DNA from: Pseudomonas sp. UBA1879
GTDB taxonomy: Bacteria > Pseudomonadota > Gammaproteobacteria > Pseudomonadales > Pseudomonadaceae
Direction: 5' to 3'
Assembly (NCBI RefSeq): GCF_002338065.1
Contig: NZ_DDHJ01000004.1
Coordinates: forward strand, 201,943 to 265,942
DNA: 64,000 nt
This document shows positions 25,116-34,300 of this stretch, one piece after another. The stretch's first letter is position 1, and each line of letters starts with the position of its first letter. The notes under the pieces are model-generated. The model was not told the DNA's origin. It searched no databases and worked only from the letters and a program-made list of their open reading frames with translations. Both the position numbers and the translations under genes were made by a program.

Positions 25116-25450
25116 GCACGCGCAAACGCTTCATTCAACGACGTTCCTTCAGCTGTCTGGCCATCCTGATCCTGTTGGCGTTGATGGCGGTGATCTGGGT
25201 CTGGCGCGTTCAGTTGCAAGCCTTCCCGACCATCATCAGCGCCTACACTGCCAAGGAATATTGCTCGTGCCGGTATGTCATGAACCACCCGGCGGACTAC
25301 TGCGAGAGCTACGTCAAACAGTGGCTGCCCAGCACGTTGACCGAAAGCCACAGCGACAAGCGCATCACCGCCAGCGGCCTGGGGCGTGAGAGCAGCGCCC
25401 AGTGGCAGGGGGCGCGGCAGGGCTGTCGATTGCTGCCTGCCGGGCCATGA
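25112..25450 (+). CDS. Small single-TM protein coupled to the serine hydrolase
   Basis: A 112-aa protein with a basic N-terminus and one hydrophobic helix (about residues 14-33), followed by a Cys-containing periplasmic part (AKEYCSCRYVMNHPADYC, four cysteines). Its start overlaps the hydrolase stop, so the pair is co-translated. The pattern suggests an anchored, disulfide-bonded accessory factor. The family is not recognised beyond being a Pseudomonas conserved hypothetical. Confidence 0.75.
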   Translation: MSTRKRFIQRRSFSCLAILILLALMAVIWVWRVQLQAFPTIISAYTAKEYCSCRYVMNHPADYCESYVKQWLPSTLTESHSDKRITASGLGRESSAQWQGARQGCRLLPAGP

Positions 25451-25522
25451 GGGCGAACGTCCCCGTTTGTCAGCGGTCAGACAGCCGGATAAGGTTGCCT
25501 CAATCGCGCCGCTGGAGTTCAC

Positions 25523-26104
25523 ATGCCCACATTCACCCGCCTGCTCTTGGCCGCGCTCGCCGTGCTGGCGCTGCCTGCCCAGGCAAATTGGTATCTGGAC
25601 AACGAGTCGTCGCGACTGTCGTTCATCTCCACCAAAAACGCTGACATTTCTGAAGTTCACCGCTTCCTTAATTTGCACGGCAAAGTCGATCTCAAAGGCG
25701 TCGCGGAGCTTGAGGTCGAGCTGGATTCCGTCAGTACGGGCACTCCGTTGCGCGATGAGCGACTGCGTCGGCAGCTGTTCGACGTCAAGCAATTCCCCGA
25801 GGCGAAAATCACCGCGCAACTGGACATGCGCCCGATCAACGCACTGGCCCCCGGCGCTCAGCTCGAACTTCGCTTGCCATTACGGGTGCAACTGCACGGC
25901 CAGTCGCAAAGCTATAGCGCCGAACTGCTCGCCACGCGTCTCGACGACCGACGTTTTCAGGTCGTGACCCTGGAACCGCTGGTGTTGCATGCCGAGGATT
26001 TTGGCCTGTTGCCAGGCCTGGATGCGCTGCGCACGGTCGCTGACTTGTCGGCCATCGGCTTCTCGGTGCCGGTCGGCGCCGTGCTGATCTTCACGGCGCG
26101 CTGA
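25523..26104 (+). CDS. YceI-family periplasmic lipid-binding protein
   Basis: A 193-aa protein with a signal peptide (cleavage after PAQA, residue about 20) and a YceI lipocalin-like barrel: NWYLDNESSRLSFISTKN, the VSTGTPLRDERLRRQLFDV segment and FPEAKITAQ are family hallmarks. YceI proteins bind isoprenoid or fatty amide ligands in a hydrophobic pocket. It ends 2 bp before the cardiolipin synthase gene, suggesting a shared transcript. Exact ligand unknown. Confidence 0.88.
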   Translation: MPTFTRLLLAALAVLALPAQANWYLDNESSRLSFISTKNADISEVHRFLNLHGKVDLKGVAELEVELDSVSTGTPLRDERLRRQLFDVKQFPEAKITAQLDMRPINALAPGAQLELRLPLRVQLHGQSQSYSAELLATRLDDRRFQVVTLEPLVLHAEDFGLLPGLDALRTVADLSAIGFSVPVGAVLIFTAR

Positions 26105-26106
26105 GC

Positions 26107-27264
26107 ATGAGAGGCGCGATCTTTCCGTGGCGTGAAGACAACCAATTCAATCTGCTGATCGACGGCCCTGCCTTCTTCCCGCGCATGATCGCCGCTATCG
26201 AAAACGCCCAGCAGCAGGTCGAATTGGAACTGTATCTGGTGGAGGCGGGCGCTTGCGCCGAAGCTGTGGTGCAGGCGTTGGTGAACGCAGCGACACGAGG
26301 GGTGATCGTGCGCTGCCTGTTCGACGACTTCGGGTCACTGGCGTTTACCCTTGGCCTGCGCAAGCGATTGACCGATTCGGGTGTGATCCTGCGCTTTTAC
26401 AACCCTGTGAATTGGCGGCGCGGCATTCGCAATTTCTACCGCGACCATCGCAAGCTGCTGTTGGTGGACAAGGCGCTGGCGGTGGTCGGGGGCACCGGGG
26501 TGACCGACGAGTTCTGGCGCCCGGACCAGGACGCCAGTGAGTGGCATGAGGTCATGGTGGAAATTCGTGGCCCCATGGTGCTTGACTGGCAGGCGCTGTT
26601 CGATCGTCAGTTTCACGCCAACCCAAGGCGTCGCGCCTGGCGCCCGGCCGAAAACTTCGGCCTGCCGCGCTTGCCGAAAGCCCCGGTCAGCGGCGAGGGC
26701 CTCGGGCGTGTGGCCTACGCCGATTCGCGACAACACCGCGACATCCTGCAATCGCTGGTTCGCTCGCTGAACACCAGCAAACAGCGCATCTGGCTGGCGA
26801 CCCCATACTTTCTGCCCACCTGGAAAGTGCGCCGCGCCTTGCGCCGGGCAGCCTCCCGAGGTGTTGACGTGCGCCTGCTGCTCACCGGCCCGCGCACCGA
26901 TCACCCCTCCGTGCGCTACGCCGGGCATCGCTACTACCCCCGTCTGCTCAAGGCCGGGGTCAAGATCTTCGAATACCAGCCGTGCTTCCTGCACCTGAAA
27001 ATGGTCCTGGTGGACGACTGGGTGAGCATCGGTTCGTGCAATTTCGACCACTGGAACCTGCGCTTCAACCTTGAAGCCAACCTTGAGGCCATGGACCCGG
27101 CGCTGACGATGGCCGTGCAGGAAAGCTTCGAGCGGGACTTTCTGGTGAGCAACGAAGTGAGCCTCAAGGACTGGCAGAGCCGACCGCTGTGGCGCCGAGT
27201 CCAGCAGCGGTTGTGGGGGTGGGTGGATCGGTTGGTGGTGAATGCGCTGGATCGTCGGGGCTGA
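26107..27264 (+). CDS. clsB: Cardiolipin synthase B-type phospholipase D protein
   Basis: A 385-aa phospholipase-D superfamily enzyme with two HKD motifs: YRDHRKLLLVDKALAVVGG (about residues 112-130) and CFLHLKMVLVDDWVSIGSCN (about 295-314). These form the active site for phosphatidyl transfer, making cardiolipin from phosphatidylglycerol or phosphatidylethanolamine. The N-terminal FPWREDNQFNLLIDGPAFF resembles ClsB rather than ClsA, since no N-terminal TM helices are present. It follows the YceI gene by 2 bp and ends 24 bp before the convergent RHS toxin gene. Confidence 0.88.
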   Translation: MRGAIFPWREDNQFNLLIDGPAFFPRMIAAIENAQQQVELELYLVEAGACAEAVVQALVNAATRGVIVRCLFDDFGSLAFTLGLRKRLTDSGVILRFYNPVNWRRGIRNFYRDHRKLLLVDKALAVVGGTGVTDEFWRPDQDASEWHEVMVEIRGPMVLDWQALFDRQFHANPRRRAWRPAENFGLPRLPKAPVSGEGLGRVAYADSRQHRDILQSLVRSLNTSKQRIWLATPYFLPTWKVRRALRRAASRGVDVRLLLTGPRTDHPSVRYAGHRYYPRLLKAGVKIFEYQPCFLHLKMVLVDDWVSIGSCNFDHWNLRFNLEANLEAMDPALTMAVQESFERDFLVSNEVSLKDWQSRPLWRRVQQRLWGWVDRLVVNALDRRG

Positions 27265-27288
27265 TTGGCTCTCACATGGGCTGAACAT

Positions 27289-30216
27289 TTACCTACGGTG
27301 GAAAGACAGGAAATTCCCGATGGGTCTGGCGGGCCTGGAGGCTCTTGAATTGATCTTCAATGTATCAACCCGCATCGCATGCGCGCCGTTTTCATCAATG
27401 ACCCCGAGCGTTGAGGAGTCTCCACCGTCCAGATTCCATGATGACGCTGCCACAAGCCCTGGTTCGGAATCACCGTTAACTGGATTGTCATTCAATGCGT
27501 CAAGGCGAGTCATGACAGCCGTCCATTCGAGCATGGTAAAGCCCGGTTCGTCAGTTTTACGTGCGTAGGAACCTCTGCCCTGATTCAGACCCACTGCCAA
27601 CCGTGTTTTTGCCGTGTCTGCTGCCGCCAGGCTGATTCCTGAGCGGGCATTGGGATCACCGGCATGTCCCAACGCGCCAACATGTGATGTCTCAGCGCTG
27701 TATTGGTTTTGCTTAAGACCACTGTCCTGTCTCGTAAAGCTAGGTCTCCGATTCATTGTCAATTTGGGGGCCACATGAATAAACGAACCATCTTGCAGCG
27801 TTAGCTTTGAATAACTGTTGGCATAGGTCGCTGGAATCGGTACGGATGCCTTGGCTCTGCCATCAATGAGGTTCTCGCCAACCGAGGCGTATTCAGCAAT
27901 GCCTTGATTGGGCGCAGGGCTTCCCATGTTGAAGTAGCTGCCATTTATATAGGCGGTTGGCATGGAGCCGCTGGCATTGGCAATTTCCCCACTTGAGGCT
28001 GAGCTCAGACGTATTGTGGCATCACCGCCAGAAACCTTGCCCTGCAGACTGTTGTCCAGAGCAAGATAAAAAAGTTGTCGGGCGGCTTTCGCTTCACGGT
28101 CGAGAGCAATGCCCACACGGTCAAAGACTGAGTTGTCGCCTTTGATCGAAACACTGATGACGCCCTGAACGGGGGTTTTGACTTTGACGGGAGACAGAAA
28201 CCTTCGGACGTGGCTCTGAATGAGAATCGCGGCCTGATTGGGGTCGACTCCGTTCGCTCCTTGTACGTCGAGTTTGCGAACCGGTGTATTGCTGACGAAG
28301 CAGTATCGGTTCAAGTGATCGACACTGCCTGCCGGATCGGTGTTTATCCATCGCATCAACCACGGAGCGTAGTACCTCAAACCGTAGTAATACAGCCCGG
28401 TTGCATCGCGCTCTTTGCCTGAATAGCGAATGGTTTTGTATTTGGCGTCCATCGCATTTGTCGCCGCCCACCATGATGTGCCGCCGAATGGGTAGTAGAT
28501 TTCCTGGCTGATCAAGTCGCCTGTGTCATCCAGTTCCAGTGTGCTCGAACCCAGATGATCGTTGAGGTTGTAACGCACCTGATCGTTTTTGATACCGTCG
28601 GGTGTGTTGGCAACCCAGTGCAGTGTATGGACAAGGTTGTGCGCGGTGGGCATCGTGCAGACATGCAGGATCTCTCCATTGGGTTGCGTGCGGATTTCGA
28701 GGCCGGGCAGATAGCGGGTTTCGGCCATCAAAGTACGGCGTTTGGCTCGTGTGCTGCGTACCTTGCGGCAGCGCTGGTCATTACCGTCGTAGACATAGGT
28801 TTCGTCGTCATCGTTGGCGTCGTCACGTTTTACGCGGGTGACCTGCGCCAACTGATTACGCAGATCCCACGTCAAATCCTGTCCGCGTATCAACTGTTGC
28901 AGATTGCCGTTGGCATCGAATCCGTTGTCAACATCCGGATCAACATCCGCCTCAGGCAAGCTGCGATTGCTGTCCGGGGCGACCAGCATCGCGCGCGTAA
29001 ACGACTGCGCGCCGACATGGCGCATTTCCAGCAGATTACCCCCTGCGTCGTAGTCATACGTTTGGGTGTAATTGCTCAGGTGATTGGGGTCTTGCGGCAG
29101 GTTTTGCAGTGCTGGCAGTGCAGGGCCATGGCTCGCGCCGTTTGCCACTTCGCGGCCTGTGGCTTCGATCAACTGATACAGCGTGTCGTAGCGATAGAGG
29201 CTGACGGGGTCGATGCGTTGGTTGGCGAAAAAACGAGTGGCCTGAGCGGCATCCTCGATTTCGAGGACGTTGCCGACCGGGTCATAGCGGTAGTTCAGGT
29301 CTTGCAGGACGGTATTGTCAGCTCTTGAAGAGAAGATGCGCGTCAACTTTCCACTTTGCGGCTCGTAAGTTTTTTCGCTGACGACGCCGTTACCCAGACG
29401 CTCGCGTTCCAGTTGACCAGTTGGGTTGTAGTGAAGGTCGCTGATGAGTGTCTGAAAAGTCTGTGCGTCCGCCAGCTTCAGGCGTATTTCACGCAGAAGT
29501 CCACCCGTATTATTGAAGTGTTCAGTGCGATTGCCGACAGCATCGGTCTGGACAATAAGCGCAGCCGCAGCATCGAAAACTGTCGTGGTGGTGTGCCCAG
29601 TCCCAGGCTCCAGCAAGGCATCGCGTTGGCCGGAATCGAGAGGCCAGTCGGGCTGTTCGTCTGTCTGCAGAAACCTTCGATTCTCGATGAGCACACCCCC
29701 TGCCAAGCCGAACTCTTGAGCGCACAGGGTTCCTGCCGGATCGTCATGACGAATCAACCGCCCGCATTGATTGTGCTCTGCGCACAGTCCTGAAGCATCG
29801 CCATAGGTAAATCGCTCAACCACGTTCGGCTGGGCATCGATCAATGTTTCAGTCACCGAAACAGGCCGCAGGCACTCGTCGTAATCGATCCGGCTGTAGC
29901 TTGCCCGACCATCCCATCGCTCGACCGATTGCCCGTCAGCGCCCGACAGCTCCAATCGCCAACCCGCATCGACGTTCTCATCAAGCAGGGGTTGACCCGA
30001 TAACGAAGGTGTTTTTCTGTTGTTCGCGGTTGCAGCCGTTTCCCACAGGCGAGGATCCCATTCGGCCACCGAGCGACCTGCTTCATCCCACACATGACGC
30101 GTCACACGCGCCTGCGCTTCTGCGGCCTGATCGATTCGATGCCAAGCCACTTCACGCGCCAACAATCCCCGAGGGTCGATGATGCGCAATTGGGGCGTAA
30201 AGGAATGGAGGCTCAT
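27289..30216 (-). CDS. TccC-type RHS toxin with IQ motif and phosphodiester-glycosidase-like tip
   Basis: A 975-aa TcC subunit of a toxin complex. Residues 1-653 are RHS/YD repeats closing with the RHS core (KERDATGLYYYGLRYYAPW ... LDVQG), which in Tc toxins forms the cocoon cap and self-cleaves. The variable C-terminus (654-975, coded by 28257-27289) has two notable parts. One is an IQ-type calmodulin-binding motif, AAILIQSHVRRFL (about 662-674). The other is a domain with NGSYFN (758-763) and LDGGDSST (929-936), the signatures I associate with the NAGPA phosphodiester-glycosidase family. The start matches the N-terminus of the second TccC gene (both have DPRGL). No immunity-like gene follows. 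Confidence 0.85.
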   Translation of the reverse strand: MSLHSFTPQLRIIDPRGLLAREVAWHRIDQAAEAQARVTRHVWDEAGRSVAEWDPRLWETAATANNRKTPSLSGQPLLDENVDAGWRLELSGADGQSVERWDGRASYSRIDYDECLRPVSVTETLIDAQPNVVERFTYGDASGLCAEHNQCGRLIRHDDPAGTLCAQEFGLAGGVLIENRRFLQTDEQPDWPLDSGQRDALLEPGTGHTTTTVFDAAAALIVQTDAVGNRTEHFNNTGGLLREIRLKLADAQTFQTLISDLHYNPTGQLERERLGNGVVSEKTYEPQSGKLTRIFSSRADNTVLQDLNYRYDPVGNVLEIEDAAQATRFFANQRIDPVSLYRYDTLYQLIEATGREVANGASHGPALPALQNLPQDPNHLSNYTQTYDYDAGGNLLEMRHVGAQSFTRAMLVAPDSNRSLPEADVDPDVDNGFDANGNLQQLIRGQDLTWDLRNQLAQVTRVKRDDANDDDETYVYDGNDQRCRKVRSTRAKRRTLMAETRYLPGLEIRTQPNGEILHVCTMPTAHNLVHTLHWVANTPDGIKNDQVRYNLNDHLGSSTLELDDTGDLISQEIYYPFGGTSWWAATNAMDAKYKTIRYSGKERDATGLYYYGLRYYAPWLMRWINTDPAGSVDHLNRYCFVSNTPVRKLDVQGANGVDPNQAAILIQSHVRRFLSPVKVKTPVQGVISVSIKGDNSVFDRVGIALDREAKAARQLFYLALDNSLQGKVSGGDATIRLSSASSGEIANASGSMPTAYINGSYFNMGSPAPNQGIAEYASVGENLIDGRAKASVPIPATYANSYSKLTLQDGSFIHVAPKLTMNRRPSFTRQDSGLKQNQYSAETSHVGALGHAGDPNARSGISLAAADTAKTRLAVGLNQGRGSYARKTDEPGFTMLEWTAVMTRLDALNDNPVNGDSEPGLVAASSWNLDGGDSSTLGVIDENGAHAMRVDTLKINSRASRPARPIGNFLSFHRR

Positions 30217-30407
30217 GCCAGTGACATCCGTGTCGGCTCATTACCCAAGCCTAGAACCCGTTTGACCGGACGAACGGGACTCGCGACCAACGGCGCTCCG
30301 GTCATCCATCGGCCGATGTGTCGACCCTTCACTGTGGTACTAGGCTGTTACCCGGGACGTGAAGGCTGTGCGAATACTCGACGTCACACATACAGAGGAG
30401 ATTGATA

Positions 30408-30989
30408 ATGGCTGCGAAGAAAATTCTCATGTTGGTCGGCGATTACGTCGAAGACTACGAAGTGATGGTGCCTTTTCAGGCGCTGCAAATGGTCGGTCAT
30501 ACCGTGCACGCGGTTTGACCCGGTAAAAAGAAGGGCGACGTCATTCGCACGGCGATTCATGATTTCGAAGGCGATCAGACCTACAGCGAAAAACGCGGCC
30601 ATAACTTTGGACTGAATTTCGATTTCGACAGTGTGAAATCCGCAGACTTCGACGCGCTGTTGATCCCCGGCGGGCGCTCGCCCGAGTACCTGCGCCTGAA
30701 CCAGCAGGTTCTGGAGCTGGTGCGCGAGTTTGGTCGCGACGACAAACCGATCGCGGCGGTCTGCCACGGACCGCAGTTGCTGGCGGAAACCGGCGTGCTA
30801 AAGGGGAAGTCGCTGAGCGCGTATCCCGCATGTGCACCAGAGGTCAGGCTGGCGGGTGGCGAGTATGTCGAGATCGGCATGGATCAAGCGCACACCGATG
30901 GCAAGCTGGTGACCGGCCCTGCCTGGCCTGCGCATCCCGCCTGGCTGGCGGCGTTTCTGAAGGTGCTCGGCACACAGATCATTCTTTGA
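30408..30989 (+). pseudogene. DJ-1/PfpI-family protein with an in-frame TGA at a Cys codon
   Basis: The frame starting at ATG 30408 (after AGAGGAG) reads as a DJ-1/PfpI glutamine-amidotransferase-like protein of 193 codons to 30989, but codon 37 (30516-30518) is TGA. Homologues I recall have Cys there (HAVCPGKK), so a TGC/TGT-to-TGA change is the simplest explanation. Downstream the family continues intact: ALLIPGGRSPEYLRL, the nucleophile-elbow AAVCHGPQLLAETG and the C-terminal AWPAHPAWLAAFL. Selenocysteine recoding is possible in principle, but no clear bSECIS hairpin is seen by eye. It lies in the gap between the Tc genes. Sequencing error cannot be excluded. Confidence 0.8.
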
Positions 30990-31075
30990 GAGCAGAGGTT
31001 TGACCCTGTGGAGTCGACGTAAAAGTTGACCCGATCCTCTACGAGCCCGGTTCTCGCTTGCTGCGCATTTGCGGC

Positions 31076-31264
31076 ATGGCGACGACACTGCGCCTGGACA
31101 ATCAGTTCTGGGACATCCTTGCCGAACTCGCCGGGCACGACGGCATCACCAGCTATCACCTGATCGGCAAGCTGTACGAAGAGGTCATGGATCACCGGGG
31201 TGAAGTGATCGAAGGCGCAGCCATTGAGTGGCTGAGAAGGAACCGAGCGGCGTTACCGCGATAA
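31076..31264 (+). CDS. Ribbon-helix-helix protein, probably N-terminally eroded
   Basis: The readable protein from ATG 31076 is 62 aa and begins MATTLRLDNQFWDILAELAG, the strand and first helix of a ribbon-helix-helix (Arc/MetJ-like) DNA-binding domain. The frame continues upstream as family-like sequence (VDPILYEPGSRLLRICG) to a stop at 31001, but no ATG, GTG or TTG start stands at the expected N-terminal Met; intact relatives are about 30 residues longer. It may be truncated, start at TTG 31058, or be decaying like the DJ-1 gene 90 bp before it. Targets unknown. Confidence 0.5.
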   Translation: MATTLRLDNQFWDILAELAGHDGITSYHLIGKLYEEVMDHRGEVIEGAAIEWLRRNRAALPR

Positions 31265-31382
31265 GCCCCATCGCGATAAGTTCTAACGCCTTTACCCTCT
31301 GCCCCCTAACCTGAACACAGCGAGGACATCACGACGATTCGATACGTGATGCCTTTGTTCAAGGGTAAAAGGGAGCACGGCC

Positions 31383-34300
31383 ATGGCCGATCAGGAGCAA
31401 TACGTCAGCGTTTCTGCCCCCTCTCTGCCCAAAGGCGGCGGGGCGATTCAGAGCATCGGCAAGGGCTGGGGTGCAGTCGGCGCCATGGGAGCGGCATCGA
31501 TGGAGATCCCGCTGCCGATCACGACGGGACGTGGTCATGCGCCAGCGCTGAGGCTCGGCTATCAGAGTTCTGTGGGCAATGGCCTGTTCGGGTTGGGCTG
31601 GCAAATGAACGTTGGGTCGGTGTCCCGGCGAGCGAGCAAAGGCGTGCCGATGTACACCGACAAGGACATCATGCTCGGTCCCGATGCCGACGTGCTGCTG
31701 GCGGACCGCGATGCCAGTGGTGCGTTGGTCGAAACTACCGTCGACACGTACGGCGGGCTCACGCTGGATCATACCTATCAGGTCGTTCTGTACGTTGCCC
31801 GTGCGGAGGGTGCCTTTGCACGGATAGAACACTGGCGTCATGAGAGCGATCCGGCGGGGTTCTGGCTGATTCACAGGGCTGACGGCACGCTCGCGATGTA
31901 CGGACGACAGCCGGAATCCCGACTGTGTGATCCTGCGGACCCGACGCGTGTCGCGGAGTGGCTGCTCGAAGAAACCATGAATCCCATCGGCGAGCATGTT
32001 CTGTACGAATACAAGCCCGAGGATTCAGAGGGACTGGTCGACGACACGACGCCTGGGCCTGGACGCAATTTCAGCGCCCAGCGATACCTGTCCCGGGTGC
32101 GTTATGGCAACTTCAAGGCCCATCCCGATCTGTACCTGTGGCAGCCCCAACAGCTTGCCGACCTGCAATGGCATTTCGAGCTGATCGTCGATTATGGCGA
32201 GCGGACATTCGCCAACGACACGCTGGCCTATGCCGAAGACAAAGCCTGGGAGGGCCGCGCCGATTTCCATTCGTCGTTCGGCTACGGCTTCGAGTTGGGC
32301 AACCTGCGCTTTGCCCATTACGTGTTGATGTTTCATCACTTCCCCGATGAGTTGGGCGCCGATACCCCATCGCTCGTCAGCGCGCTGAAATTCAACTATG
32401 TGGACCTTCAGCAGGGCGCCAAAGTGCTGGCTTCCGTGGAGAGCCTGGCGTGGGGGGAGCGGATTGTGCCTGCCCTCAGTCGTCGCCCTCCGGTGATGTT
32501 TGCTTATCAGGATTTCAATGTCGCAACCGGGGTGTTTTCGCCCTTCGACGCCTTGCCGGATCTGGACGACGGGGAGCCCTATCAATGGGTGGATCTGTAC
32601 GGAGAGGGCCTGCCGGGCGTGCTCTATCAGGCGGACAAAGTCTGGTTGTACTGTGAGCCAGAACGCGACAGTGAGGGGACTGATCCGGATGCCGTGCAAT
32701 ATGGACCGCCACGGGAATTGCCGAGCAATCCTGCAGCAGATTCGAAGGCCTCTGTGCGTCAATCCCTTGCCGATTTGACCGGCGACGGGCGTCTCGACTG
32801 GATCGTGGGCCAGCCCGGCATGCTCGGATTCTTCACATTGAACCCCGATCGCACGTGGGCTGACTTCGCGCCTTTTTCCGCGATCCCCTCAGAATTCTTT
32901 CAGCCTCAAGGGCAACTGGCAGACCTGATGGGCGGTGGGCTCCAGGATTTGGCGCTGATAGGCCCTCGTAGTGTTCGGGTGTACCCCAGCCTGCGAGCGG
33001 GCGGGTTTTCCCGAGGTCAGGATGTGGCCCACGACGCAGAAGGCGATACCCTGCCTCTGTCGAGCGACAGTTCTTCAGAGTTGGTCGCGTTCTGCGACAT
33101 CTTTGGCAGCGGTCAGCAACACCTTGTGCGCATTCGCCATGATGAAGTGCGCGTCTGGGCAAATCTGGGAGGAGGGCGGTTTGGCAAGGGGCAAGTGTTC
33201 GCGACGCTGCCCTATACCTATGAAGATTTCGATGCTGGACGCATTCGGCTGGCAGACATGGACGGCTCCGGCGCTGTGGACCTAGTGTACCTGACCTCCA
33301 CGGGCTTCGAGCTGTTCATGAACCAGTCGGGCAACCGGTTTGCCCAGCCGTTCACGCAGCCGTGGCCGGAAGGGGTTCATTACGATCAGCTCTGTCAGGT
33401 GCGCATTGCAGATCTTCAGGGGCTGGGGTGCTCGAGTCTGGTGCTGACGGTTTCCCACATGGCGCCGAAACACTGGCGATTCGACTACCCGTCGATCAAG
33501 CCGTATCTGCTGAAAAGCACCCAGAACGGCATGGGCGCTTCGGGGACCATCACCTACCGCAGCTCTCTGCAGGAGTGGCTGGACGAGAAGGTCGAGCTAC
33601 GGGCGGCAGATTTGAAGGTCGAATCGGGTGTGCCATTCGCGTTGCATGTCGTTGTTCAGCAAACACAGCGGGATGAGGTGACCGGCAACGAGCTCGCCCA
33701 ACGATTCAAGTTTCGGCAAGGCTACTACGATGGTCACGAGCGTGAGTTCAGGGGATTCGGACTGGTGTGTCAGATCGACAGCGAAGTCACCCAGGCCGCT
33801 GAGCAGGAAGAAGGTTTCACTGCCCCAGTGCTGACGAAAACCTGGTACCACAGCGGGCGTTATCCGTTGCGCAGCATTACGGGTTTCTATGAGGGTGACG
33901 AGAATGCCGTGGCGTTGGGCAGTGACCTGCTCACCACATTTGCGAACAGCAGCGATCAGGTGATCTTGTCACCTACGGACAGTGATCGGCGGGAAATGGC
34001 GCAATCCCTGGCTGGGGCCGTGCTCAGGGTTGAGGTGTTCGGTCTCGAAGGCGATACGCCCCATGCGGTGCCGTATTCTGTCCAGAGCTCGCGCTATCTG
34101 GTGCGTCAGCTCGCCGCCGTGAGCGAGCATCAGCCCTATGCCCGCCAGTTGTCTCTGATGCTGGAGTCGATCGGTTATCAGTACGAAGGGCGTGCGGATG
34201 ACCCCATGTGCCAGCGGGTGATCAATCTGAAATGGGACAAGTACGGTGTGCTGACCCATGGGGCGGGCGTCAATGTTGCCCGGCGCAAGTCGCCAGACGA

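Noticed and set aside
30516..30560. Possible bacterial SECIS element after the TGA in the DJ-1 gene
   Set aside because: No stable stem with the usual apical loop could be folded by eye at the required distance; a program would be needed to settle it.
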